Source: a virus
Reading direction: 5' to 3' (one strand)
Length of the DNA stretch: 64,000 nucleotides
IMG/VR virus record: IMGVR_UViG_3300020421_002453
Coordinates: 1-64,000 of that record
Shown here: positions 41,443-50,908 of the stretch, in pieces
Position numbering within the stretch: position 1 is the stretch's first letter
How the letters are laid out: each line of letters opens with the position of its first letter
Position numbers and translations under genes: made by a program
The notes under the pieces: generated by a model
What the model saw: only the letters and a program-made list of their open reading frames with translations
What the model was told of the DNA's origin: nothing
Databases searched by the model: none

Positions 41443-42230
41443 TGGAGAATATTTATTGGACTGGTGGATTTGATTCTACATTCTTAGTTTGTAAAAGGTT
41501 AATTATAGAAAAGAAACCAATTGAAACATACTATTTGAATTTTCCATGTGATGGTTATCAACATAATTACAATAGATTTGATTCAAGTAATTTTCATAAT
41601 TGTATGATTGATAATGAATTGAATGCTGTTGATAATGACCCATATGGTAGAAAAAGTTATGGTAGATATAGTAGATTAGTAGAAGTAGAAGTAATGAATA
41701 AATTAAGAGAAATGATTATCGATAAATTCCCATACACCAAAGAGTTGTTTCCTAAAGTGAATTTGGTTAAAGAATTTGAAATTGATTCTGAAGTCTTAAA
41801 TGATTCAAAAGTTATTTGTGATGAGTATAATTCAAGACCTGATAGACCAGACCAAAGTTTGTATATGATACAATTTTCTTTAAATTTAGATAAAGATATA
41901 TCTGTTGCGTGGGAAGCAGATAAGGATGGAGAAGATTATTGTTTATCAACACGATTGGTACGAAAGCATTTAAATAAAAAGTTTAAGGTACATAGTGATT
42001 CGATAAAAGAATTATGGTTGTATAAGAATTGGGTATTACCATTGGTAGAAACTTATAGAGAAGAGATGGTCAACATGGCACAATCTTTTAATTTCATAGA
42101 TATCTTGAAACATACTTGGTCTTGTAGGTTTCCAAAGAAAAACGGAGATGTTTGTGATGATTGTACATTAGATACTAAAGAACTGAAAAGAGTTGATAAC
42201 TACAAGGATATATTATGTATGACTATTTAA
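41430..42230 (+). CDS. PP-loop ATPase, QueC-like
   Basis: A 266-residue protein. YWTGGFDSTFLV (9-20) is the PP-loop that activates a substrate by adenylation. The C-terminus HTWSCRFPKKNGDVCDDCTLD resembles the zinc-binding Cys cluster of QueC (7-cyano-7-deazaguanine synthase), with three of the four Cys. The QueD, QueE and FolE partners are not in the window. Alternatives are sugar amidotransferases of the same fold, which would suit the glycan genes that follow. Confidence 0.7.
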   Translation: MDEVVENIYWTGGFDSTFLVCKRLIIEKKPIETYYLNFPCDGYQHNYNRFDSSNFHNCMIDNELNAVDNDPYGRKSYGRYSRLVEVEVMNKLREMIIDKFPYTKELFPKVNLVKEFEIDSEVLNDSKVICDEYNSRPDRPDQSLYMIQFSLNLDKDISVAWEADKDGEDYCLSTRLVRKHLNKKFKVHSDSIKELWLYKNWVLPLVETYREEMVNMAQSFNFIDILKHTWSCRFPKKNGDVCDDCTLDTKELKRVDNYKDILCMTI

Positions 42231-43456
42231 GGGAAATTCCTTTATCATATAGGGAAGAATATAATAATTTAGTTGTCAATGATAATACTATACATCATAA
42301 AGTTAAGTATCAACTTGTTATATTGGCCTACAAGGAAGAAAATTATATCGGTGATTGTTTAGATTCATTAATCAATCAAACAATATCACCAGATGAATTC
42401 GAAGTATTGATTATAAATAATTGTCCAAAGGAACAAGAGTTTGATAATACTGAAGATATAGTAAAAGAAAAATTAGATAGATACAAACATAATAATATAC
42501 ATTTAATAAATGTAAAGTTTCCTAAAGAAATTGCAAGTGCAGCCTTGGCAGCAAAATATGGTATGGATTATTCACTATATAGATGGAGTGATTATGAGGA
42601 TTTTAATGATGGAATAGTTGCATTTTTTGGAGCGGATAATATTTTTGAAAATCATTATGTTGAGGAAGTAATAAAAACATTTAAGAATCCATCAAAATAT
42701 GAAAACCCACTTCAATTGAATCCGATAGAAGAAGGTGAGGATAGATTAGATATATTGATAACGAATTGTGATAATTATAATTTCTCAAGTTTCGAAAGAG
42801 TAATTGATATTTCAGTACTGAAACCTTATCTAAATAAATTAGAAAGTATGAATGATTTATTGGGAAAGTGGTACTTTAAAAATTTTGATATAAATTGGGG
42901 AGTAAAAAAAGGAACTAAAGAAACCTTAGATGATAATTTATTGTATAGGGTGGATGATGGAAGTTCAGTATGGCCAAAAACATTTAGAGCATCAATATAT
43001 AATGATTTAGGTGGAGTTGCAATACAACCACAAGAAGAACAGGCTATAATCATAAAGGCCGTATTAAATAATTGTGTTATCAAATATAATGATATGACAA
43101 AGTTTACTCATGTACATAGGTTAGAAAAACCAAGAGTTCCTGATGGTAGTGCATCACAATGGCATTATGATAGTGCTCAAGCTTATATTAATAAGTCTGA
43201 ATTAAAGGCCCACTCTCTTGATTATTGGACTATGAGAAATAACATTGAAAAGTATTTTTACGAAAAAAAATTCTATAGTGGTTGGAGACCAAAGTTTTTT
43301 TTAGAAAAAGATTTAGATAAAATTAAGATAGAATCTGGTGATTCATATTTATATTTTAGAAATAAGTTTATTCACCAATATCAAAGTGAGATAAATAAGA
43401 TTTACAAAAAACAAAACATCAATAAAGTTATTGATGACATAAAGAAAAACCTATAA
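42215..43456 (+). CDS. Glycosyltransferase family 2
   Basis: 413 residues. The GT-A start QLVILAYKEENYIGDCLDSLINQTISPDEFEVLIINN is standard for GT2, which transfers sugar from a nucleotide donor. The usual DXD is represented by a GADN in VAFFGADNIFENHY. About 200 further residues of unknown function include basic helices. It starts within the QueC-like gene. First of the glycosyltransferases in the glycan region. Confidence 0.85.
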   Translation: MYDYLREIPLSYREEYNNLVVNDNTIHHKVKYQLVILAYKEENYIGDCLDSLINQTISPDEFEVLIINNCPKEQEFDNTEDIVKEKLDRYKHNNIHLINVKFPKEIASAALAAKYGMDYSLYRWSDYEDFNDGIVAFFGADNIFENHYVEEVIKTFKNPSKYENPLQLNPIEEGEDRLDILITNCDNYNFSSFERVIDISVLKPYLNKLESMNDLLGKWYFKNFDINWGVKKGTKETLDDNLLYRVDDGSSVWPKTFRASIYNDLGGVAIQPQEEQAIIIKAVLNNCVIKYNDMTKFTHVHRLEKPRVPDGSASQWHYDSAQAYINKSELKAHSLDYWTMRNNIEKYFYEKKFYSGWRPKFFLEKDLDKIKIESGDSYLYFRNKFIHQYQSEINKIYKKQNINKVIDDIKKNL

Positions 43457-43473
43457 ATGAAATGGAGTAAGTA

Positions 43474-44034
43474 ATGGGAAGTAATTATAGAAATGAAGAA
43501 TCTTTCTACATGAAAGAAATGGAATGGGGTGTAAACTCTAAAACAAATACCACTTATATGAATTATGAGTTTGATATAGATTCATTATATTCCACAATGG
43601 TTAAGTGTGATTATTTAGTTCGAGTAAATCCTAACACACCAATCAATCTAAAGATTGCATCATATGGCGGAGATGTTTATGCCATGTTAGGTTTGGTTGA
43701 TTATGTTAAAGGATTATCCGTACCAGTAAATACTCATTGTGTTGGTGCTTGTATGAGTGCTGCTTCAGTATTATTGGCAAGTGGTACAGGTACAAGAACA
43801 ATGACAAAACACTCAACCGTAATGGTTCACGAGGGTTCAGCATTTGAGGCAGGTAAAACTACAGATGTTATGAAAGGTGTTGACCACTTAAAAACACTAC
43901 AAGGTGAAATTAATAAACTGATGGGTGAAATAACTACTCAGGATGCAAGGTTTTGGGAACTTACACAAAGAAATGATACATACTTAGATGCCAAACAATG
44001 TTTAGATTATGGAATCATTGATGAGATTATTTAA
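43474..44034 (+). CDS. clpP: ClpP-like serine protease
   Basis: 186 residues of the ClpP/S14 fold. Catalytic Ser95 lies in HCVGACMSAASVLLASG and His119 in STVMVHEGS; INLKIASYGGDVYAMLGLVDYV is the conserved oxyanion region. The N-terminal 45 residues differ from cellular ClpP. It may process phage proteins or redirect host Clp proteolysis. No ClpX-like unfoldase is seen here. RBS GGAG. Confidence 0.9.
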   Translation: MGSNYRNEESFYMKEMEWGVNSKTNTTYMNYEFDIDSLYSTMVKCDYLVRVNPNTPINLKIASYGGDVYAMLGLVDYVKGLSVPVNTHCVGACMSAASVLLASGTGTRTMTKHSTVMVHEGSAFEAGKTTDVMKGVDHLKTLQGEINKLMGEITTQDARFWELTQRNDTYLDAKQCLDYGIIDEII

Positions 44035-44042
44035 AAAAAGAC

Positions 44043-44079
44043 TTGACTTATATAGTAAAAATGTGTTATATTAACACAT
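44043..44079 (+). promoter_or_regulatory. Promoter with a perfect operator-like palindrome
   Basis: TTGACT, 18 bases, TATATT with an extended -10 TG (TGTTATATT). A perfect inverted repeat ATGTGTTA-tat-TAACACAT (44061-44079) covers the -10 box and beyond, the classical place for a repressor. The gene at 44098 would start about 20 bases downstream of the RNA start. Confidence 0.65.
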
Positions 44080-44097
44080 ACTTAATTGGAGAATAAA

Positions 44098-44478
44098 ATG
44101 GTAAAGGTTATCAAAGATACACCTAAAGGTAAAACTAAGGTGGATGTTATCGATTATATGGAACAAAAATATCCAGAGATGACATCAGAATTCAAAAGGA
44201 TTCAACGAGAACAATATGAATTGTTCTTACACAAACAACATGACTATGGCCCACAGAATATTGCAGTTGGAACTGCATTAGTTAATGATGAAGATAAGAG
44301 ATTATCTCTGATGGGAATTTGGTTTAGGATTAATGACAAAGTAGAAAGAATTAAAACCATACTACTTAGAGGTGATGATGGTTCACTAAAGGGTGAGGGT
44401 TTGGTAGATAGTTATTCAGATATATCAAACTATGGAGTTATGGCACAAGTAGTAGCGAGTGGTAAATGGGCAAAATAA
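44098..44478 (+). CDS. DUF1599-like (nucleotide modification associated) protein
   Basis: 126 residues from ATG 44098, with GGAG six bases upstream; a TTG at 44086 is in frame but lies in the RBS. EQYELFLHKQHDYGPQNI carries the HDYG motif of DUF1599, a family linked by others to modified nucleotides. The rest is helical (WFRINDKVERIKTIL). It has its own promoter and operator, so is separately controlled. It overlaps the nuclease gene. Confidence 0.72.
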   Translation: MVKVIKDTPKGKTKVDVIDYMEQKYPEMTSEFKRIQREQYELFLHKQHDYGPQNIAVGTALVNDEDKRLSLMGIWFRINDKVERIKTILLRGDDGSLKGEGLVDSYSDISNYGVMAQVVASGKWAK

Positions 44479-45299
44479 GTTATTCACAATTTGCCAAGTG
44501 GGATAAGTGTCCTTATACTTGGAAACTCGATTATGTAGATAAAGAACAAACCTTTAAAGGTAATATCTACACACTATTTGGTACTGCCATTCATGAAACC
44601 ATCCAAGCATATTTAGTATGTTATTATGAAAGAACCATCAAAGAGGCGGATAACTTACCATTGATTGATATATTTAAGTACAGAATGGAAGAGGGTTACA
44701 AGGCCTCTATTGCTCAACATGGTGATGAGTTTCCTGTTACACTTCAAGAGATGAAAGAATTTTACAATGATGGTATTAACATTATTGAAGAGTTCAAGAA
44801 AAGAAAATCAAGCCACTTCCCTAAAAAGAATACTGAAATGTTAGGTATTGAGATTGGGTTGGGTTATGAATTACCTAAGAATCTAAAGTTCGTTGGTTAC
44901 ATGGATGTGGTATTACATAACAAAGTTACAGGTCGTGTAAAGATTATTGATATCAAAACTGCTACAATGGGTTGGAATAAATACCAAAAGGCAGATAAGA
45001 ACAAAACCAATCAGTTATTATTGTACAAACAATTCTTCTCAAAGGAACGAGATATTCCTATGGATAAGATTGATGTAGAATACTTTATTCTAAAACGAAG
45101 ATTGTATGAGAATATGGACTTCCCACAAAAGAGGATACAAGTATTTACACCAGCAAGTGGAACACCAAGTGTTAACCGAGTTATGAAGAGGTTACAAGAG
45201 TTTATGGATGAGTGTTATGATGATGATGGTGTTATTATTGCAAACGATTATGAGAAGTGTGAGAAGCATAAAAAATGTATTTTATGTAAGGGGTTATAG
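44466..45299 (+). CDS. PD-(D/E)XK nuclease, RecB/Cas4-like
   Basis: 277 residues. ISYSQFAKWDKCPYTWKLDY at the start, GTAIHE (39-44, His43), FVGYMDVVL (Asp147), IIDIKT (Asp162, Lys164) and a later Gln-containing QLLLYKQF make up the RecB-type nuclease core. C-terminal Cys residues (CEKHKKCILC) could bind iron-sulfur as in Cas4/AddB relatives. It probably trims DNA ends in recombination or packaging. Coupled to the DUF1599 gene. Confidence 0.88.
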   Translation: MGKISYSQFAKWDKCPYTWKLDYVDKEQTFKGNIYTLFGTAIHETIQAYLVCYYERTIKEADNLPLIDIFKYRMEEGYKASIAQHGDEFPVTLQEMKEFYNDGINIIEEFKKRKSSHFPKKNTEMLGIEIGLGYELPKNLKFVGYMDVVLHNKVTGRVKIIDIKTATMGWNKYQKADKNKTNQLLLYKQFFSKERDIPMDKIDVEYFILKRRLYENMDFPQKRIQVFTPASGTPSVNRVMKRLQEFMDECYDDDGVIIANDYEKCEKHKKCILCKGL

Positions 45300-45307
45300 T
45301 TATTAGT

Positions 45308-45760
45308 ATGAATATTCCAAATGTAACATTAAGAGTTTATATGCCAGATTTCGTGGGTACTTCAAAAGAAGATGAAGTTATCGAGAAGCTATCAGCTTGT
45401 TGCAATAAAGTACCAAATCTAAAGTTATATTTTTGGTATGATAAATCAGATAAAATCAACACAAAAGATTTTATATCCAAATGGGATAGGATACCACACC
45501 ATAATTTTAAAACAATAATTAGACCTCAGTTTTTTGATGCACAAAGAGATTTTATTTGGTATGATATAATACCAGTAAGATTTTATGATAATATAACTTA
45601 TTATAGGTTTGCTTTCAGATACAATACAGGAGTTGATGGAATACTAAATGGTATACAAGACTTCAAGGAAACATTTGATTTCGTAAGTATGGATAAAGAT
45701 AAACCTACAAAGAAAAAACAAAAGAGGAATGATGGTGAAGATAGCGATTATAGGGAGTAG
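45308..45760 (+). CDS. Unknown protein, 150 residues
   Basis: Alpha/beta protein with aromatic-rich strands (NLKLYFWYDKSD, FIWYDIIPVRFYDNITYYRFAFRY) and a strongly charged C-terminal tail (KPTKKKQKRNDGEDSDYRE). The tail overlaps the SLOG gene. No motif recognised. Confidence 0.6.
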   Translation: MNIPNVTLRVYMPDFVGTSKEDEVIEKLSACCNKVPNLKLYFWYDKSDKINTKDFISKWDRIPHHNFKTIIRPQFFDAQRDFIWYDIIPVRFYDNITYYRFAFRYNTGVDGILNGIQDFKETFDFVSMDKDKPTKKKQKRNDGEDSDYRE

Positions 45761-46136
45761 AAGCTACACCAATAAACGAAAGGTAAAAGATTTTATCTTC
45801 AAGTTAAAAGAAAAAGTTGGAGATGATTTAATAATAGTAAGTGGTGGACAAAAAGATGGAGTAGATGGTTATGTTAAGAAGTTTACTTTAGATTTTGATA
45901 TGAATTATAGTGAATTTCCACCACAACACTATCCACACAATTTACATTGTGTTAAAGAGAGTTATAATTACGGAAAACCTTATAGGGTATGGAATTATCA
46001 CAAAAGAAACAGAGAAATAGTTGAGTATTGTGATAATATAGTTGCATTTTGTACAAACGGTGAGGTTACAAATGGAACCAAATCGGCTCTCACATATTGT
46101 GAAAAAATAGAAAAAAAGTATATTATTATTGATTAA
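45729..46136 (+). CDS. SLOG-fold nucleotide-binding protein
   Basis: 135 residues. KIAIIGSRSYTN at the start, LIIVSGGQKDGVDGYVKKF in the middle and YHKRNREIVEYCDNIVAFC later match the SLOG/DprA-like Rossmann fold that binds nucleotides or signalling ligands. RBS GAGG. Such proteins occur in many phages; function here unknown. Confidence 0.8.
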   Translation: MMVKIAIIGSRSYTNKRKVKDFIFKLKEKVGDDLIIVSGGQKDGVDGYVKKFTLDFDMNYSEFPPQHYPHNLHCVKESYNYGKPYRVWNYHKRNREIVEYCDNIVAFCTNGEVTNGTKSALTYCEKIEKKYIIID

Positions 46137-46183
46137 GTTTATACTTATTATATATACATATATACAACAAGGAAATAGAAATT

Positions 46184-46381
46184 ATGAGTGATAATTTAAA
46201 ATTGACTTCGGTGAAGATAATCGATGAGTTATATAAAAAATTCAAGAACGAAACAATAGAGAATGAATTTTCATTGCAGAAGTTAGTAAACAGAACACTT
46301 GATAGGTTTGTTTACGATGAAGAATTTAGAAAAGAGATATTAGAACACAAGAATCTACATAAGAGTGGGAGTAGATTCTAA
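46184..46381 (+). CDS. Small ribbon-helix-helix-like protein
   Basis: 65 residues. The start NLKLTSVKIIDELYKKFKNE followed by FSLQKLVNRTLDRFVYD has the strand-helix-helix pattern of RHH DNA-binding proteins. It could be the factor acting at one of the palindromes in this window (for example 44061-44079), but that is a guess. RBS: AAGGA. Confidence 0.6.
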   Translation: MSDNLKLTSVKIIDELYKKFKNETIENEFSLQKLVNRTLDRFVYDEEFRKEILEHKNLHKSGSRF

Positions 46382-46400
46382 CAAATTTAAAGGGTTATAA

Positions 46401-47840
46401 ATGAGTGTAAAACTACCAAAGTTAAAATCAGTTCAAGTAGAAAACATATTCGCTAAGAAGAAGAAAATCCTATTACTATCAGATGACTTGAGAATGTCAA
46501 GTGGTGTTGGTGTAATGTCAAAAGAGATTGTATTGGGTACACTCGATAAGTACGATTGGGTACAGATTGGTGGTGCTATCAAACATCCTGATGAGGGTAA
46601 AGTTTTTGATATGAATGAACAGATACGAAAAGAGACTGGTATAAAAGATGCTAGTTTAAAAATATATCCTACAAGTGGTTATGGTAATCCAGATATGTTG
46701 AGAAAGATAATGGAAGTAGAAAAACCAGATGCTATCTTACACTATACAGACCCAAGATTCTGGCAGTGGTTATATCAAATGGAACATGAAATCAGACAAC
46801 ACATTCCAATATTCTATTATAACATTTGGGATGATTGGCCAGCTCCACAATATAATGAGAATTATTACGAGAGTTGTGATTTGATTATGAATATTTCTAA
46901 ACAAACACATTCAATTGTACAAGATGTATGTAAGAACAAACCAAGAACAGATTGGGATTCAACATATGTACCACATGGAATCAACGAAAAAAATTACTAT
47001 CCAATAACAGATGAAAAAGAATTATTGGAGATGAAAAAGTTCAAACAAGAATTATTGGGTGCTAGACCAAATGATTTTACATTATTATATGTAAACAGAA
47101 ACATCAGAAGAAAGATGGTTGGTGATTGTTTATTGGCATTCCAACAATTCGTAAATCAATTACCTGAAGAAAAAAGAAGTAGAGTTACATATGTAATGCA
47201 TACTCAACCAGTAGATAATAATGGTACAGATTTACCACGATTAATAGAACATCTAATGCCTGAAGTTAATGTAGTATTTTCACATAAAAGATTAGATGAT
47301 AAACAAATGAATTATCTATACAATATTGCAGATGTTACAATGAACATTGCAAGTAACGAGGGATTTGGTTTAGGTACTTGTGAATCACTAATGGCTGGAA
47401 CACCAATCATAGTAAATGTTACAGGTGGATTACAAGACCAATGTGGATTCAGAATCAAAGATGAACTTGTAAAGTATCAAGATTATAAAGAAATTAAATC
47501 TCTACATGAGTGGAAGAAATGGGAACATAACGAAGAATTAACTTGGGGTGAGTGGGTGAAACCTGTTTGGCCAAAGACTCGTTCATTAATGGGTTCAGTT
47601 CCAACACCATATATTTTTGATGATAGATGTGATTGGGAAGATGCATCAGTTCAAATCAAGAATTGGTATGAGATGGGTAATGAGGCAAGAAAAGAATGTG
47701 GTTTCAAAGGCCACGAGTTCGTAACAGGTGATGATTCAATGCAAAGTGCTAGATGGATGTGTAAAAACTTTTCAGACCATATGGAAACCGCTATGGATAA
47801 ATTTACACCAAGACAAAAGATTAATGTATACAAGGTATAA
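46401..47840 (+). CDS. Glycosyltransferase, GT4-like (GT-B fold)
   Basis: 479 residues. ILLLSDDLRMSSGVGVMSKEIV resembles the N-terminal donor/acceptor domain of GT-B enzymes. The C-terminal domain has TLLYVNRNIRRKMVGDCLLAF, YNIADVTMNIASNEGFGLGTCESLMAGTPIIVN (the E-x7-E type region). It transfers a sugar to a glycan or protein. The N-terminus KLPKLKSV resembles the end of the second GT4 (LKLPKLKKV), perhaps chance. A small basic protein gene separates the two GT4 genes. Confidence 0.9.
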   Translation: MSVKLPKLKSVQVENIFAKKKKILLLSDDLRMSSGVGVMSKEIVLGTLDKYDWVQIGGAIKHPDEGKVFDMNEQIRKETGIKDASLKIYPTSGYGNPDMLRKIMEVEKPDAILHYTDPRFWQWLYQMEHEIRQHIPIFYYNIWDDWPAPQYNENYYESCDLIMNISKQTHSIVQDVCKNKPRTDWDSTYVPHGINEKNYYPITDEKELLEMKKFKQELLGARPNDFTLLYVNRNIRRKMVGDCLLAFQQFVNQLPEEKRSRVTYVMHTQPVDNNGTDLPRLIEHLMPEVNVVFSHKRLDDKQMNYLYNIADVTMNIASNEGFGLGTCESLMAGTPIIVNVTGGLQDQCGFRIKDELVKYQDYKEIKSLHEWKKWEHNEELTWGEWVKPVWPKTRSLMGSVPTPYIFDDRCDWEDASVQIKNWYEMGNEARKECGFKGHEFVTGDDSMQSARWMCKNFSDHMETAMDKFTPRQKINVYKV

Positions 47841-47851
47841 AGGAGAAAACG

Positions 47852-48019
47852 ATGCCAAGAACTAAAGGAAAACAAAGTAGTAGAAACAAAATGACAAGTG
47901 TGAAACCAAAAAGAAAATACACACGAAGAACAAAGGTTGAGAGAAGACAAGAAGAGAATCCTTTTCTAAGGTCAGTAATCGAGGGATTTAAGAAGTTCTT
48001 AGAATCACCATTTAAGTAG
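47852..48019 (+). CDS. Small very basic protein, 55 residues
   Basis: MPRTKGKQSSRNKM... then an Arg/Lys-rich stretch and a C-terminal amphipathic helix (FLRSVIEGFKKFLESPFK). AAGGAG precedes the ATG, and the gap between the neighbouring glycosyltransferase genes is filled exactly, so it is probably real. It could bind nucleic acid or membranes. The stop is TAG. No family recognised. Confidence 0.7.
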   Translation: MPRTKGKQSSRNKMTSVKPKRKYTRRTKVERRQEENPFLRSVIEGFKKFLESPFK

Positions 48020-48027
48020 AGGTATAA

Positions 48028-49305
48028 ATGAAACCATTAATATTAGTTACAGCACCAATCACAACAAGAAGTGGGTATGGAAATCATTCAAGAGATATCG
48101 TTAGAGCTTTAGTTGATTTAGATTATGATGTAAAGATAAATTCAGTTAGGTGGGGAAGTACACCTACAAACGCATTAGAAGAGGGTAATCCAATTCATGA
48201 TGATATAAAGAAGAGAATATTAGACCAACCACGAATGGATAGGCAACCAGATTTACACATACACTTAGTTGTACCAAATGAGTTTCAACCATTGGGTAAA
48301 AAGAATATTGGTATGACGGCTGGAATAGAAACAACTGTTCCTCCTGTAAAGTGGATTGATGGTATGAATCGTATGGATTTAAATATACTAACTTCTCATT
48401 TCTCAAAGACTGGGTTTGATGAGTCTGTATTTGAACAAAAAAACCAACAAGGTCAAGTTACAGGTGAGGTAAAAGCTAAGAAACCTATGGAAGTTTTATT
48501 TGAGGGTGTTGATACTGAGGTTTATCATTCTACAACAAAAATATCTGATGAAGTTCAAGAAGCATTTAGTGAAATAGATTCAGATTGGAATTATTTATTT
48601 ACAGGTCATTGGTTACAAGGTAATCTTGGTGAAGATAGAAAAGATATCGGTATGATGTTGAAAGTATTTTTAGAAACATTCAAGAATAAACCTAAACAAC
48701 CAGGTTTGATTTTAAAAACAAGTGGTGCTACATTCTCTATTATTGATAGAGAAGAGATATTGAATAAGATACGAACTATCAAAGATGATGTTAAGGGTGA
48801 TTTACCACCAATTTATTTAATACATGGTGATTTTACAGATGTACAGATGAATGAATTATATAATCATCCAAAAGTAAAAGCACATATTTCTTTCACACAT
48901 GGTGAGGGATTTGGAAGACCATTGTTAGAGGCTGCTCAAAGTGGTAAACCTATTATTGCTAGTGGTTGGAGTGGACAAACAGATTTCTTGAATCCAAACT
49001 ATAGTGTATTGTTAAATGGCTCATTAACTAAAGTTCCACCAAATGCATTTCCAAAAGAAATATATGTTGAGGGTTCTCAATGGTTCACTGTAAATTATCA
49101 AGAAGCATCAAGTGCTATAGTTGATGTATTTACAAACTACCAAAACTATTTGGTTAAGGCTAAACAATTAGAGGCCTTCACTAAACAACAATTTAGTTAC
49201 GAGAAAATGAGAGATAAGTTAAATAAGATAATTGAACCACTACTTGATTCAGTACCAAAACAAGTAGAGTTAAAATTACCAAAACTTAAGAAGGTGGAGA
49301 AGTAA
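48028..49305 (+). CDS. Glycosyltransferase, GT4-like (GT-B fold)
   Basis: 425 residues. LILVTAPITTRSGYGNHSRDIVRAL at the N-terminus and, in the C-terminal domain, HISFTHGEGFGRPLLEAAQSGKPIIASGWSGQTDFL are GT4 hallmarks. It may act on the same glycan as the enzyme at 46401. The stop codon overlaps the start of the next gene. Confidence 0.92.
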   Translation: MKPLILVTAPITTRSGYGNHSRDIVRALVDLDYDVKINSVRWGSTPTNALEEGNPIHDDIKKRILDQPRMDRQPDLHIHLVVPNEFQPLGKKNIGMTAGIETTVPPVKWIDGMNRMDLNILTSHFSKTGFDESVFEQKNQQGQVTGEVKAKKPMEVLFEGVDTEVYHSTTKISDEVQEAFSEIDSDWNYLFTGHWLQGNLGEDRKDIGMMLKVFLETFKNKPKQPGLILKTSGATFSIIDREEILNKIRTIKDDVKGDLPPIYLIHGDFTDVQMNELYNHPKVKAHISFTHGEGFGRPLLEAAQSGKPIIASGWSGQTDFLNPNYSVLLNGSLTKVPPNAFPKEIYVEGSQWFTVNYQEASSAIVDVFTNYQNYLVKAKQLEAFTKQQFSYEKMRDKLNKIIEPLLDSVPKQVELKLPKLKKVEK

Positions 49306-49775
49306 TGGCTGAAAAAGTAATAACTTGTCCTGTATGTTTTAGTGGAGATAGATGTTTCGAAGATGTACAAGAACAGGCAGAAAAAACATTTAGTTCATAT
49401 ATGTGTTTTAAATGTGGATACACAAGTAATTCATCATATAAATGGGAATCACAAGAACTCAAACAGGCACAATTGGGTGCTACTCAATTGATGAATGATG
49501 TATCATTTTATGATGAAGATAGAGAGATAATGTGGTTTCCATCAGTATTAAACATGGGTTCTCTTGGTATGATTTATCCTGAGGGTATTGAAACCAATTG
49601 GGTATATAAGTTTGCTCAAGTAAGAAAACTTACAGAGTTGGAAAAGAAAGACCCTAAGTATAAAGGTCATGAACAAATGTTAGATGTAGAAGATGCCAAA
49701 GAATACGGTCAGTACGAATTCTTAGATGCTTGTAAAGATATGGGTGTGATAAAGGATTTAGATAGTGGCTCTTAA
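49305..49775 (+). CDS. Zinc-ribbon protein, unknown function
   Basis: 156 residues. CPVC (8-11) and CFKCGY (about 34-39) form a zinc ribbon at the N-terminus. The remainder, with DREIMWFPSVLNMGSLGMIYPEG, is mixed alpha/beta and looks like a conserved phage domain. It overlaps genes on both sides. No function assigned. Confidence 0.7.
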   Translation: MAEKVITCPVCFSGDRCFEDVQEQAEKTFSSYMCFKCGYTSNSSYKWESQELKQAQLGATQLMNDVSFYDEDREIMWFPSVLNMGSLGMIYPEGIETNWVYKFAQVRKLTELEKKDPKYKGHEQMLDVEDAKEYGQYEFLDACKDMGVIKDLDSGS

Positions 49776-50271
49776 AAACACAAGTTGGGATAAAGTTGAA
49801 TCAGGTCAGATAGTTAACTTCGTTTATAAAAGTAAGAAAGAAAAAAAAGGTACTAAACGAACCGTAATTATTATTAATTCTGATTACAAATATAGAAAAA
49901 AGAGTACTGGTAGAATCAAACGATTTGTAGTTGGGTTACAAATAGATATTGCAGGTCAAAGGCCTGTTCCAAAAAACCAATTGAATCAAATATTTGAAAG
50001 TTTTGGTGGCATGGAAATAGAGGGTGATGCTCTTGCTGTAAAGATGACAGATAGTGTAAACAAAAATAAACTTGCTACTGAAAAAACATATCAGAAGTTG
50101 AGAACCATAGTTAACAGATATGATATGTGGAGAACATTTGATAGAAGAGAATGTGCAAAGAGAAGAGTATATCTTGAAGTAGATTACAACAGAGTACCAC
50201 AAAATATTATAGACAACTTTCAAAAAGAACAATCAACGAAAATAATGGAACAATTAGAATATGAAAATTAG
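49765..50271 (+). CDS. Conserved-looking phage protein, unknown function
   Basis: 168 residues beginning at GTG 49765, inside the end of the zinc-ribbon gene. The N-terminal half is strand-rich and basic (VNFVYKSKKEKKGTKRTVIIIN); the C-terminal half is helical with many Arg/Lys. A nucleic-acid-binding role is possible. No motif recognised. It overlaps the next glycosyltransferase. Confidence 0.6.
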   Translation: MALKNTSWDKVESGQIVNFVYKSKKEKKGTKRTVIIINSDYKYRKKSTGRIKRFVVGLQIDIAGQRPVPKNQLNQIFESFGGMEIEGDALAVKMTDSVNKNKLATEKTYQKLRTIVNRYDMWRTFDRRECAKRRVYLEVDYNRVPQNIIDNFQKEQSTKIMEQLEYEN

Positions 50272-50908
50272 TTATGGGATTACGGTTTGTAATGAACAGG
50301 CCGAGTTGGATAATTTATTACATCATTTATCTAAACACATTAGAGAAGAAGATGAAGTGGTGGTTACACAAGATGTGAGTAATGAACATAAGGGTGTAAG
50401 TAAGGTTATTGAAAAGTATGAGTATAGTGATTACTTTAGAAATTTTAATGTAAATACATTTAATTTTAATGGTGATTTTTCTGAACTAAAAAATTATACA
50501 AAATCAGAATGTAGTGGTGATTATATATTTCACTTAGATGCTGATGAAATACCGAATCCAATTCTGATAGAACAATTACCAGAAATATTATCAATTAATG
50601 ATACAGATTTATTATGGGTTCCAAGAATCAATATTGTGGATGGAATAACACCTAAACACATGGAGATGTGGGGGTGGGGTGCTACAGAACAAGGTTGGAT
50701 AAACTTTCCTGATTATCAGGCAAGAGTTTTTAGAAATACAGAAGATATTAAATGGAAAAGACCAGTACACGAACATATTTGGGGTTGTACAACATACTCA
50801 CATTTACCACCACATGAAGAATTAACATTAAAGCATGTTAAAGATATTAAAAAACAAGAAAAACAAAACAATTTATATGGCGACATAGTAAGGAGAAGAA
50901 ATGGCTAA
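50261..50908 (+). CDS. Glycosyltransferase family 2
   Basis: 215 residues. ISYGITVCNEQAELDNLL opens the GT-A fold, and FHLDADEIPNP contains the metal-binding DxD. The end of the fold has WKRPVHEHIWG, common in GT2 enzymes. It is short, so it has only the catalytic domain. It overlaps the groES-like gene by 8 bases. Confidence 0.9.
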   Translation: MKISYGITVCNEQAELDNLLHHLSKHIREEDEVVVTQDVSNEHKGVSKVIEKYEYSDYFRNFNVNTFNFNGDFSELKNYTKSECSGDYIFHLDADEIPNPILIEQLPEILSINDTDLLWVPRINIVDGITPKHMEMWGWGATEQGWINFPDYQARVFRNTEDIKWKRPVHEHIWGCTTYSHLPPHEELTLKHVKDIKKQEKQNNLYGDIVRRRNG

